35,201 bases of DNA from a virus. Below the pieces are notes generated by a model. The model was not told the origin of the DNA, ran no database searches, and worked only from the letters and a program-made list of their open reading frames with translations. The translations under genes and the position numbers were made by a program. How positions within the stretch are numbered: position 1 is the first letter of the stretch; each line of letters starts with the position of its first letter. The stretch is taken from positions 1 through 35,201 of IMG/VR virus record IMGVR_UViG_3300025644_000310; one strand, written 5' to 3'. Of the stretch, positions 9,099-16,845 are shown one piece after another.

Positions 9099-10058
9099 TT
9101 ATCTATTGAGTGAGTTTAATATTGATATTATATATTGCACTCTTTGTTCAGCCGTATGATGTGCTTTTAAGTGTTTGTAACCTTCTTGTCCTACCGTATA
9201 ACATGCTTCTCTATTATTTAGATAATATCTTATCTTAGTTTCAAACTCTTGTATAGTTTCATACTCAACATAATTCTTACTATCAGTAAATTTATATGGA
9301 AAAAGAATATTATATTTTTGCGTGAATGCACAAGTTTTATTTGCAAGTATCTCCCATAACCTTGCACAGCAATCACCTCCACCCCATGCATCAACTGCTA
9401 TATATGATTGAGCTAAAATATCTTTATACGTATCATAATCATACTCTCCACCTACTACTATATTATACCCTTCTCCTTTTAACCGCTTACATACGCTTTC
9501 CGTTTCAGCTCGTAATCCATCATTAATCTGACCGTATGCGCAGAATACATCAATACTCTTTTCTTGCTCTGATACGTTATAATATCGATCAACTGCTCCA
9601 AATAGTAACGGTATGATGCCGAGATTTACATCTTCAGGGTAGCATTCTCTTTTGAAATACCATTTGCAGTAGTTAAGCATATCCATGTTTACCCATTCAG
9701 ACCCTCTTCGACGTTTAGGATTCCATTTAGCTTCTACCACCTGTCCTTGTTCAGGTTGACCAGAGTATGTCCACTCACTCCCGTCAATAAAAACAGTTCT
9801 ATCAGGGCGATTTATACGCTTTACAACATTGTAATCAATTCCAGGATGTGTACCCTTTTTCTTTCCCCAAATTGCAAAAATATAATCTGCAGAATCTGCG
9901 TATTTATAAAAATCAGATAATGCGATTACATCTGTAGGTTTTGCTCCGTTACCTGGTTGATAAAATTTAACTTCAATATCACTCTTATACAGTCCTTCAA
10001 TAACTGTCTCTGCTAGATAATCTAATTTCTTATATGGAGAAATAACAGCTATTCTCAT
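9099..10058 (-). CDS. GT-B glycosyltransferase (CgeB/GT1-like)
   Basis: The 319-residue protein has two Rossmann-like halves. The N-terminal half starts MRIAVISPYKKLDYLAETVIEGL; the C-terminal half has DVFCAYGQINDGLRAE and then YIAVDAWGGGDCCARLWEIL, the donor-binding helix region of GT-B enzymes, in which GG-D-C replaces the common GEG. A final helix (KAHHTAEQRVQYIISIL) matches the C-terminal helix typical of CgeB-like proteins. It overlaps the upstream GT9-like gene by 4 bases. Donor and acceptor unknown. Confidence 0.68.
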   Translation of the reverse strand: MRIAVISPYKKLDYLAETVIEGLYKSDIEVKFYQPGNGAKPTDVIALSDFYKYADSADYIFAIWGKKKGTHPGIDYNVVKRINRPDRTVFIDGSEWTYSGQPEQGQVVEAKWNPKRRRGSEWVNMDMLNYCKWYFKRECYPEDVNLGIIPLLFGAVDRYYNVSEQEKSIDVFCAYGQINDGLRAETESVCKRLKGEGYNIVVGGEYDYDTYKDILAQSYIAVDAWGGGDCCARLWEILANKTCAFTQKYNILFPYKFTDSKNYVEYETIQEFETKIRYYLNNREACYTVGQEGYKHLKAHHTAEQRVQYIISILNSLNR

Positions 10059-10924
10059 AAATACACTTCTCCTTTTACAAAATTATGTGCTATTGGAAAT
10101 TGTCTCTGTGACTCATAACATTTTGAATATCGTGTAACAGTCTGGTTCGTTCCACATTGATTACTAATATTTACCTTTGCTTTTGATTTAATATATAATT
10201 GTATTCTTAAATCAATATTATGTAAATCTAAAACTTTATTTATCCAATTAAACTCGGTATCTTGTATAGGTTTATAAGTCCAATAAAAATAAGGTAATGA
10301 GTTTTCAGTTAAAACTTTTGTTATATTATTAATATCTTTTTTAAAAGTTTCTTTATGATATTTTCCGGATTGAGTACCAAATCTATCAGAAATTAACAAA
10401 CATCCAAATTCCTTATCACCCACATATTCTTTTATAATATCATCACCTAATTTCTTCTCTTCATCAGACCAATACATTTCTGGTTGTGAATCACTCATTT
10501 CTTCATCAGTGAATTGCCAGAATTTCAATATCTGTTTCAATAACGGAATGTCTGTATTGTCTTTATCATATATTCTGTAATGATCGTGGAATACTTCACC
10601 ACTTATCACATCAACAAACTCATCTACAAATGAATTATTATCAAATACCACTTGAACATTATTGTGGTCTTGACCATATAACTTTTTTAGAAGTTTTTTA
10701 GATGGAACATATACCTTACAACCAGGATATTTTTCTTTAAGTAATCGAGGCATTGCTGATATAATTCCCCAATCACCTATTCCGTGAGCAGTTCTCATAA
10801 TCATAAACTCTTGTTTATCTAAATACTCATCAGGTATCCGTAATCCTTCTGATTTCTCAAATCCAAGATTGTCCGTTTCGTGAACTGGGTGAAGTTGGTT
10901 ATCTACGATTCTCCAGAATATCAT
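10055..10924 (-). CDS. GT9/heptosyltransferase-like GT-B protein
   Basis: The 289-residue protein carries MRTAHGIGDWGIISAMPRLL at about 43-62. G-IGD-...-A-PRLLKEKYPG is the conserved opening of GT9 (ADP-heptose transferase-like) enzymes, where the first Rossmann strand is followed by a helix that selects the acceptor. The C-terminal part has ISNQCGTNQTVTRYS, in the place of the donor site. It lies between two short overlapping genes and shares their operon. Whether it transfers heptose or another sugar is not shown. Confidence 0.6.
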   Translation of the reverse strand: MIFWRIVDNQLHPVHETDNLGFEKSEGLRIPDEYLDKQEFMIMRTAHGIGDWGIISAMPRLLKEKYPGCKVYVPSKKLLKKLYGQDHNNVQVVFDNNSFVDEFVDVISGEVFHDHYRIYDKDNTDIPLLKQILKFWQFTDEEMSDSQPEMYWSDEEKKLGDDIIKEYVGDKEFGCLLISDRFGTQSGKYHKETFKKDINNITKVLTENSLPYFYWTYKPIQDTEFNWINKVLDLHNIDLRIQLYIKSKAKVNISNQCGTNQTVTRYSKCYESQRQFPIAHNFVKGEVYL

Positions 10925-11332
10925 CTACCAACTCACATCCCAATCATCAAACTCGGCTGCTATACAATCTACTTTATAATCTTTTCTTCCACCATCTACA
11001 AGTTGGTCTTGGATTTTATTCTTAGCAGTATTTCTAATTCCATTTAATCCATGAGTCAATCCAAGATTACCATCACCTTCACCGGCTCTATATTTGGTTT
11101 CATTATGCCAAATATGTAGATTCATTTGTGATAAAACTATAACTGCCCTAAGAAGTTCTCCTAAGTTAGCATAATCATATTCTTTTTCTAAACCCAATTT
11201 ATTTAAATCGTGAACTATGTCTTTAATTTCTTTGGCATATTCTTCTTTGTGTTCTGTTATAAAAACTTCTTTTAGTTGAATAATAGAAAGTCTGTCTATT
11301 AGTTCAGCTATTGTTGGTAAATATTTTCTCAT
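10925..11332 (-). CDS. Small helical protein, DUF4254-like relative
   Basis: The 135-residue protein begins with LPTIAELIDRLSIIQLKEVF, which parallels IGDLIDKLTISNIRLWNLED of the protein at 8776-9081 in the spacing of LID.L.I. It ends in a tryptophan- and aspartate-rich tail (AEFDDWDVSW). It abuts the GT9-like gene (TAGATG junction) and overlaps the GT2 gene. As for its relative, an accessory role in glycosyl transfer is only inferred. No catalytic motif is seen. Confidence 0.45.
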   Translation of the reverse strand: MRKYLPTIAELIDRLSIIQLKEVFITEHKEEYAKEIKDIVHDLNKLGLEKEYDYANLGELLRAVIVLSQMNLHIWHNETKYRAGEGDGNLGLTHGLNGIRNTAKNKIQDQLVDGGRKDYKVDCIAAEFDDWDVSW

Positions 11333-11988
11333 CCTTTCCTCACGTTTAATTCTTTACTAAAATTTTGATTATAAAATAGATTTTGCTGTTCTTGTTTATC
11401 TATTGTTTTAGGATGATATAACGATAATTCTTCGTGTGGTGGCAAATGTGCATATGTTTTACAACCTGTAATTAGTTCGTGTAATGGTCGAGTCCATCGT
11501 ACCTTTTCATCATTACGAAATACCCTGGCCTGGTAGTCTGGCCAATTTACCCAACCCTTTTCTGATACTTTCCATCCCCACTTCTGAATGTGTTCTACTT
11601 CCATACCATCGATTGTATTCACTCTTGGTACATATATTAAATCAACCCCATCATTCATTTCTATTATTTGTTTAAGTTGTTGTAATAATGTTTCGTGTGG
11701 CTGCTCATCCGCATCTATATGAAATATATAATCTCCCGTAGAGTTTTCTATAACCGAATTCTTTTGAGCCGAAAAATCACCATCAAGTTTTCTCTGATAA
11801 ACCTTAATGGTTTTCTCATGTGAGTATTGTTGTATCCAACTCGTTATAACTTCTTGTGTTTTCTCATCTGAATAATCATCACAAATAACAATCTCATCTT
11901 CTGGGTCTGTTTTGTGTATTAATATCTCTAATAACTTGTTTAGTTCATCTGCTTCATTATGAACAGTGATTCCATAACTAATTTTCAT
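11329..11988 (-). CDS. Glycosyltransferase family 2
   Basis: The 219-residue protein is a compact GT2. It has SYGITVHNEADELNKLLEIL at the start, IVICDDYSDE (nucleotide binding) near 33-42, then DYIFHIDADEQPHE at about 90-103, where DAD is the metal-binding motif. It resembles the WaaE/KdtX-like GT2 subgroup of lipopolysaccharide core enzymes in general form. ATGA-type overlap with the following gene suggests coupled translation. Sugar specificity unknown. Confidence 0.85.
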   Translation of the reverse strand: MKISYGITVHNEADELNKLLEILIHKTDPEDEIVICDDYSDEKTQEVITSWIQQYSHEKTIKVYQRKLDGDFSAQKNSVIENSTGDYIFHIDADEQPHETLLQQLKQIIEMNDGVDLIYVPRVNTIDGMEVEHIQKWGWKVSEKGWVNWPDYQARVFRNDEKVRWTRPLHELITGCKTYAHLPPHEELSLYHPKTIDKQEQQNLFYNQNFSKELNVRKG

Positions 11989-12500
11989 TAGTCGTTAAGT
12001 AACTCCAATTGTTCATCATCTTGTTTTTTCTTTTCTTTACCACTTAATGCTAATTCAAAATCATAATTTAATAATTCTACCAATTTCATTTTTTCCAACT
12101 TAAAAGTTTTGTATATGTTTGGAAGTGTCTTTTCAAGCTTTTTTATATTTTTCTTATAAAATACCTTTGGTGCAGAATATCCACTTGGAAACTTTAATGC
12201 CTGATATTCAAACTTCCCATCGGTTTCATTAAATATACCCTCACTTTCCTTTATGATTTTTTTCAATTCAACGGGTGGAACTTCTGATAAATCAAGACAG
12301 TGTGCTTTTTGATCTTTCATTCCACCAACAACTGGCCATAGATTTAATATCAAGACTAAGTATCTACCCTTGGACGCAGTTTTACTATCATATCTAATTT
12401 CATAAACTGACCCAGGTTTTAAATCACGAGGTTGAGATTTTTTTCTCCCCTTGCTATCACCTATTATTCTACCCCTATGTAATCTGTAATACTTAGCCAT
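11988..12500 (-). CDS. Phage protein of unknown function, basic N-terminus
   Basis: The 170-residue protein is not recognised. It has a basic N-terminus (YYRLHRGRIIGDSKGRKKSQ), then a beta-rich SH3- or KOW-like stretch (LKPGSVYEIRYDSK, RYLVLILNLWPVVGG), and a Lys/Glu-rich C-terminus (GKEKKKQDDEQLELL). It overlaps the upstream zinc-ribbon gene by 8 bases. The basic patch and small barrel-like segment would fit nucleic acid or virion contact, but nothing firm can be said. Confidence 0.5.
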   Translation of the reverse strand: MAKYYRLHRGRIIGDSKGRKKSQPRDLKPGSVYEIRYDSKTASKGRYLVLILNLWPVVGGMKDQKAHCLDLSEVPPVELKKIIKESEGIFNETDGKFEYQALKFPSGYSAPKVFYKKNIKKLEKTLPNIYKTFKLEKMKLVELLNYDFELALSGKEKKKQDDEQLELLND

Positions 12501-12984
12501 TACCTATATCCTTAGCAAAACCCATATCTTTACAAGCCTGGAGAAACTCATATTGTCCATATTCTATAGCACCTTCCATATCAAGTTTCTCAGTATAAAA
12601 TTCTCCATCTTTTCCTGGTACTGGATATGATTCTTTTTCGTTTTTAGGAACTTCAACTACTGTAGCATACTTCCATACCCATTTATTTATTGAACCTTCT
12701 GGGAATATCATACCCATTTGTCCCATATTTATAATGGATGGATACCAGTATATTTGTCTTTCTTCATCAAAGAATTCTAAGTCTTTAACAAGTTTTGAAG
12801 TGGTTTCTAATAGTTTTGCTCGTTCTTTGTTGTCCTCTGTGTAAAATGTATTGCTTAACATCCCACAATTAAAACATAAAAATGAACTATAATTTTCATA
12901 CATATCTTCAAAACAAGTATCTCTATCGTAACACACTGGGCAAGTATCTACAACTCGTTCACCGACATATTTTCCAATTTCCAT
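12493..12984 (-). CDS. Zinc-ribbon phage protein of unknown function
   Basis: The 163-residue protein has two Cys pairs near the N-terminus, CPVCYDRDTC (about 15-24) and CFNCG (37-41), a plausible zinc ribbon. The rest is acidic and aromatic (RQIYWYPSIINMGQMGMIFPEG). It lies between an HNH homing endonuclease and a phage gene of unknown function, so it is likely a resident phage gene that flanks an endonuclease insertion. No enzyme motif seen. Confidence 0.55.
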   Translation of the reverse strand: MEIGKYVGERVVDTCPVCYDRDTCFEDMYENYSSFLCFNCGMLSNTFYTEDNKERAKLLETTSKLVKDLEFFDEERQIYWYPSIINMGQMGMIFPEGSINKWVWKYATVVEVPKNEKESYPVPGKDGEFYTEKLDMEGAIEYGQYEFLQACKDMGFAKDIGNG

Positions 12985-13721
12985 TAAACTACCTCCCTAT
13001 TTAAAAAATATTTAAAAAACATTGTACTTAATACAGCATGATCTCCCTTTAATTCACTGCCACAGTGGACATCCTTGCTTTCAAAAAATAACTTTATGTG
13101 CTTTCTAACGTTTTCGCTATATGTAATAAATTGTAAATTACTTATATCTCCAATATATTCTACCGGTATGTTATTTACAAACCCATAATTTATCGGAACT
13201 ATGTGATCTAAATGATATCCCAACCTACCTCGTTTTCCACTATTTGGTAATAAGTGTACCGACTGTGAATTTGTTATACGTAGAACATTCTTTTTGTATA
13301 TCTGCTTATCCGTTTTTGAAGCTAAAAAATCATCGTAATTATCATATCCATATTTCTTAATGTATCTATCTAATACACCAGGTTTGTACATATTATTCTC
13401 TTTACCACATTTTTCCCAGAATGGATTATTTTTACCAATCATCATCATTGAAATGCGTTTATATAACAATTTACCATCACCACTTTTATTAAATTTTAAC
13501 CTAGCACACGATTTACATTGCACTTTATGTCTAATTTGATTTATACAAGATTGCTTTGCTGTATGGAATACTTCACACTTGCAACTTGGGCAATCCCTAA
13601 CAAACTTACCATTTTTTATTTTAACATTGTATTTTATCTTACTTTTCCAAGAACATTCATTTGAACAATATTTTATATTTGTAGTATCCACACCACAAGC
13701 CTTACATTTAATAGTATTCAT
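12984..13721 (-). CDS. HNH homing endonuclease with zinc fingers
   Basis: The 245-residue protein has N-terminal Cys pairs (CKACG 6-10, CSNEC 19-23, CPSCKC 44-49, CKSC 69-72) and a NUMOD3-like GKNNPFWEKCGKENN (96-110), both used for DNA recognition in phage homing nucleases. The HNH core is YHLDHIVPINYG, with H170 and H173, then N195 in ISNLQF and the final N204/H208 in ENVRKH. It cuts DNA to spread its own gene. Its ATG overlaps the stop of an RHH gene (13718-13873) as ATGA. It is a freestanding nuclease with no intron or intein signal next to it. Confidence 0.88.
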   Translation of the reverse strand: MNTIKCKACGVDTTNIKYCSNECSWKSKIKYNVKIKNGKFVRDCPSCKCEVFHTAKQSCINQIRHKVQCKSCARLKFNKSGDGKLLYKRISMMMIGKNNPFWEKCGKENNMYKPGVLDRYIKKYGYDNYDDFLASKTDKQIYKKNVLRITNSQSVHLLPNSGKRGRLGYHLDHIVPINYGFVNNIPVEYIGDISNLQFITYSENVRKHIKLFFESKDVHCGSELKGDHAVLSTMFFKYFLNREVV

Positions 13722-13873
13722 TTATTATTATCCAGTTTTCGTGTTTTATCTATCCATTCCAATATTAAATTTTCTATTAACAATGATTTATTTATAGAAT
13801 GGGTCTTTGCTATCTCATTAAATTGCTTCACCACTGATTTATCTACTGTATAATTTACTAGTTGTCGTTTCAT
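13718..13873 (-). CDS. Ribbon-helix-helix (CopG-like) DNA-binding protein
   Basis: A 51-residue reading frame from ATG at 13873, preceded by GGAG. The translation starts MKRQLVNYTVDKSVVKQFNE and continues with IAKTHSINKSLLIENLI. This is the short RHH pattern: a beta strand (VNYTVDK), helix, turn, second helix with an S-L-I-E-N start. Such proteins bind operators as dimers. It overlaps the HNH endonuclease gene by 4 bases (ATGA), so the two are co-translated. It may repress the endonuclease or its own promoter; that is inference from the pairing seen twice in this window. Confidence 0.65.
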   Translation of the reverse strand: MKRQLVNYTVDKSVVKQFNEIAKTHSINKSLLIENLILEWIDKTRKLDNNK

Positions 13874-13953
13874 TTACTTTATCTCCAAGTTTTATTCATA
13901 CTTATACATAAATAAATATAAAGAAATTCAATTTTCAATCAATTATTTCCATT

Positions 13954-15300
13954 TTAATTTACCTTTTTTAATGTTGGAAGTTTTATTTTCGGTAACTCTT
14001 TAACTTCACCGACTTTTTTTAACGTCGGGAGTTTAAGTTCCACCGGTTGTGGTGGAGCTTCAAAATTAGGTAAACATGCGTCGAGTATTTTCTCAAATTT
14101 TACAGTCATTGCATCAAGTGAGAACTTTGTTTTATTCATTATACCCTGTTTCTTAGCCTTTACCGTGTATTTATTATAATTATCAAAAACATCCTTTAAC
14201 ATTTTAGATGCGTAATTGTAATTTACAGTAAACCATTGAGTTCCTTTTATGTGCATTCCATTCTGTAATGATTCTTTCTTTACATCATTCATACTACCTG
14301 GTAATAATACAGACTTTTTACTATCCAGGAAATCTGTATGACCACTCCAGTTTGGTGCAATTACTGGTTTCTCACTTAAAGATGCCTCAAGTAATGGACG
14401 ACCAAATCCCTCACCGTGGGTGAATGAAACGTGAACCTTTACCTTTGGGTGATTGTATAAATCATTCATCTCATCATCTCTTAAATCACCGTGCAATACA
14501 TAAATGTTTGGTAAGTTACCCTCTACTGTCTGTCTTATTTGGTTCAACTTTGCGAGTATATCTTCTCTATCTAATATACAGGGTGTTGCTCCACTTGTTT
14601 TTAGAATTAGTGCAGGTTGGTTCTTCTTATTCTTAAATGTTTCCAAGAAGGTTTTAATCAGCATACCAAGATCTTTTCTGTCATTTCCTAAACCACCTTG
14701 TAACCAATGCCCCACGAATAGAAAACAAAAATCTTCTTTTATACTATCGAACTCGTCTACCAAATCCTTTGAAAATTCTTTTGTTGTTTTGTATATGTTT
14801 GTGTCTGCACCTTCAAATAAAACTTCTATTGGTGTTTGACATCTAACTTCACCAATTTTCTGTTTAGTTTGATTATCATGTTTATCAAATACGACCTTTT
14901 CAATACTTTCCTTAACAAATGTCGCTGGAACAATATTCAAGTTCATTCTATTTAATCCCTCTATCCATTCTGGGGGACACACGGTGGTTTCTAATCCTGC
15001 TGTGATACCAATATTAAATTTACCGATTGGTTGGAATTCATTTGGGACTACTATATGGATGTGAATATCTGGTTGTCTATCCATATTTGGATTATCTAAT
15101 AATCTCTCTATGATTGGAATATCATTTGGGTCATTTTCACTTAATGCATTTTGACTTGTGCTCCCCCACCTAACAGGCCATATTTTAATATCAAATTTAT
15201 TCATAGAAATCAATGACCTTGCAATATCTCTGGAGTGACTACCATATCCACTTCGAGTTCCCACCGGAGCAGTTATCAAAACTAAAGGTTTATAGCTCAT
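13954..15300 (-). CDS. GT-B glycosyltransferase (GT4/GT1-like)
   Basis: The 448-residue protein has the GT-B fold marks: N-terminal GTRSGYGSHSRDIARSL (acceptor side), then FCFLFVGHWLQGGLGNDRKD and the donor-binding HGEGFGRPLLEAS from residue 295 (GEGFG 296-300, E305). An unusual C-terminal tail carries a repeated octapeptide KLPTLKKV at 423-430 and again at 440-447, separated by a Val/Glu/Lys linker. The tail may bind a partner or the virion, but this is a guess. AGAGG lies before the ATG. It is followed by an RHH-HNH pair inserted downstream. Confidence 0.88.
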   Translation of the reverse strand: MSYKPLVLITAPVGTRSGYGSHSRDIARSLISMNKFDIKIWPVRWGSTSQNALSENDPNDIPIIERLLDNPNMDRQPDIHIHIVVPNEFQPIGKFNIGITAGLETTVCPPEWIEGLNRMNLNIVPATFVKESIEKVVFDKHDNQTKQKIGEVRCQTPIEVLFEGADTNIYKTTKEFSKDLVDEFDSIKEDFCFLFVGHWLQGGLGNDRKDLGMLIKTFLETFKNKKNQPALILKTSGATPCILDREDILAKLNQIRQTVEGNLPNIYVLHGDLRDDEMNDLYNHPKVKVHVSFTHGEGFGRPLLEASLSEKPVIAPNWSGHTDFLDSKKSVLLPGSMNDVKKESLQNGMHIKGTQWFTVNYNYASKMLKDVFDNYNKYTVKAKKQGIMNKTKFSLDAMTVKFEKILDACLPNFEAPPQPVELKLPTLKKVGEVKELPKIKLPTLKKVN

Positions 15301-15342
15301 ATATTTAAATCCTCTTCTGTTATTATTTTGAATTCATTTTTA

Positions 15343-16254
15343 TCAAACTTTATATAACGTAAATCGTTTTCTTGGTGTCCAGTTTTCAAGTGCAGTGTCC
15401 ATGTCATGTACCATACGTTTACACATATTTTTAGCTGACATTCCAATTTCTTCTAATTGTAAAAACTCCCTACCTAACTGTCCACATTCTTTTCTTTTTT
15501 CTGGTCCTTCATTATACCATTCTAATAATCTATCTGCTACATCATCCCATCTACATCTGTCGTCGAAAATATACGGTGTTGGAATTGAACCTTGTAAACT
15601 TCTATTTGATGGCCAGACTGGTTTTGCCCAATCACCGTAAGTAAGATCAGGATTGTCTTTCCATTTTCTGTCATCGTGTAGTGAATGAACCCAATCGTAA
15701 TCTTCAGTTGTTAGGAATTTACCCTTATATTTGAAGCCACTTGCATCCTGTAGACCACCTGTGGTATTTGTAGTGATTGGTGTTCCTGCCATTAGACTTT
15801 CGACTGTACCCAATCCGAAACCTTCATTACTTGCCATGTTTATAGTAACATCTGCAATATTATATAGAAAATTGAGTTGTTCGTCGTCTATCTTTTGGTG
15901 TGAGAATACAATATCGTAATCTGGACAAATTTCATTTACTACTACTGGTAAATCTGTTCCATTCTGGTCTACTGGTTGAGTGTGCATTAATAATACACAT
16001 TTGTCTGATTTCTCTTTGGGTAAGGTATCACAGAATGTTTTATATGCTAAAATCACGTCACTTGGAACTTTCCGTCTGATATTCCGATTATTCCAAAATA
16101 CTACGAAATCTTTATCTTTATCGTGGAACACTGATTTTCTATATCCTTGTAGTTTCTTCCATTTTTCCACATCTAACTCATTTATTGGGAAAAACTTATC
16201 TTCTGGAATACCATGTGGAACGTATGATAACATAACTTTACTTTTCTCGTTCAT
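15343..16254 (-). CDS. GT-B glycosyltransferase, C-terminal (donor) half of a broken gene
   Basis: About 303 residues from the ATG at 16254, which has AAGGAG five bases upstream; a GTG at 16260 is also possible. It holds the donor half of a GT-B enzyme: YVPHGIPEDKFFPI at the start (the usual linker into the second domain), FVVFWNNRNIRRK, and MASNEGFGLGTVESLMAGTP, the donor-site E-G-F-G and glutamate. It is in the same reading frame as the piece at 16282-16758, separated by two in-frame TAA codons. The two may act together as separate chains, or the gene may be decaying. The good ribosome site before this half favours separate expression. Confidence 0.75.
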   Translation of the reverse strand: MNEKSKVMLSYVPHGIPEDKFFPINELDVEKWKKLQGYRKSVFHDKDKDFVVFWNNRNIRRKVPSDVILAYKTFCDTLPKEKSDKCVLLMHTQPVDQNGTDLPVVVNEICPDYDIVFSHQKIDDEQLNFLYNIADVTINMASNEGFGLGTVESLMAGTPITTNTTGGLQDASGFKYKGKFLTTEDYDWVHSLHDDRKWKDNPDLTYGDWAKPVWPSNRSLQGSIPTPYIFDDRCRWDDVADRLLEWYNEGPEKRKECGQLGREFLQLEEIGMSAKNMCKRMVHDMDTALENWTPRKRFTLYKV

Positions 16255-16281
16255 TTTCACTCCTTATTTTTCTAATAAAAC

Positions 16282-16758
16282 TTATTTTCCAATCCATTCA
16301 GTGTCGACACCACTTCTGTTTAAAACATCTTTATGCATTGCACAAGATTGTTTGGATATTCCCATTATCAAATCAGAACTCTCGTAGTATCTTGCATTGT
16401 ATAATGGTGATGGAAAATTGTCCCAAAGTGCATAATAAAATATGGGGATGAGTTGTCTAATTTCATGTTCCATTTGATATAACCAGCCCCAGAACCTCGG
16501 ATCAGTAAAATGTAAGATGGCATCTGGGTTTTCCAATTTCATTAGTTGTCGTAATAACTCTTGATTTCCATATCCACTAATAGGATATATTTTGAGGTAA
16601 GCATCTTCTATTCCAGTTTCTTCTCTAACTGAATCATTCATATCCACCACTTTACCGTCTTCTGGATGTTTTATTGCACCACCGGCCTGGACCCAATCGT
16701 ATTTATCAAGTGTACCCAGTACAAAATTTTTGGAAACTGTACCAACCCCACTACTCAT
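16282..16758 (-). CDS. GT-B glycosyltransferase, N-terminal (acceptor) half of a broken gene
   Basis: The 158-residue frame begins MSSGVGTVSKNFVLGTLDKY, the acceptor-side opening of GT-B enzymes, and continues with DAILHFTDPRFWGWLYQME and SCAMHKDVLNRSGVDTEWIGK. It stops at a TAA just where the donor half should begin. Upstream in the same frame, after one TGA codon, lies KKKKILLLSDDL (16765-16845), which is the expected first strand of this same enzyme. So this piece lacks its first strand unless the stop is read through. In an intact enzyme all three pieces would form one protein of about 500 residues. Confidence 0.7.
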   Translation of the reverse strand: MSSGVGTVSKNFVLGTLDKYDWVQAGGAIKHPEDGKVVDMNDSVREETGIEDAYLKIYPISGYGNQELLRQLMKLENPDAILHFTDPRFWGWLYQMEHEIRQLIPIFYYALWDNFPSPLYNARYYESSDLIMGISKQSCAMHKDVLNRSGVDTEWIGK

Positions 16759-16764
16759 TCTGAG

Positions 16765-16845
16765 TCAAAGATCATCTGATAAAAGTAAGATTTTTTTCTT
16801 CTTACTATTCAGATGATCTGTAGATACCTCCGTGATTTTATTCAT
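16765..16845 (-). pseudogene. Detached N-terminus of the broken GT-B glycosyltransferase
   Basis: A 26-residue frame ending KKKKILLLSDDL then TGA, followed in frame by L-R-M-S-S-G-V-G of the next piece. The sequence is the natural first beta strand of the GT-B protein. Removing the six bases TTGACT would restore SDDLRMSSGVG without a stop. The ATG overlaps the stop of the homing endonuclease gene at 16838-17845. A strong inverted repeat (16769-16819) falls inside it. Confidence 0.6.
16769..16819. repeat. Strong hairpin with nested inverted repeats
   Basis: An 11-base perfect inverted repeat (AGATCATCTGA at 16769-16779 with TCAGATGATCT at 16809-16819) encloses a 7-base one (AGTAAGA 16784-16790 with TCTTACT 16800-16806), with an A/T-rich loop. 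On the minus strand it lies in the first codons of the broken glycosyltransferase, just before its TGA. It has no T-run after it, so it is not a standard terminator. Confidence 0.7.

Noticed and set aside
13789-13796. TATAAATA late-promoter-like box
   Set aside because: Lies inside the coding part of the RHH gene (S-I-N-K-S codons), far from a suitable start; expected by chance in AT-rich DNA.
16769-16819. Hairpin as an intrinsic terminator
   Set aside because: No run of T follows on either strand, and it lies inside a reading frame; listed as a structure of unknown role instead.
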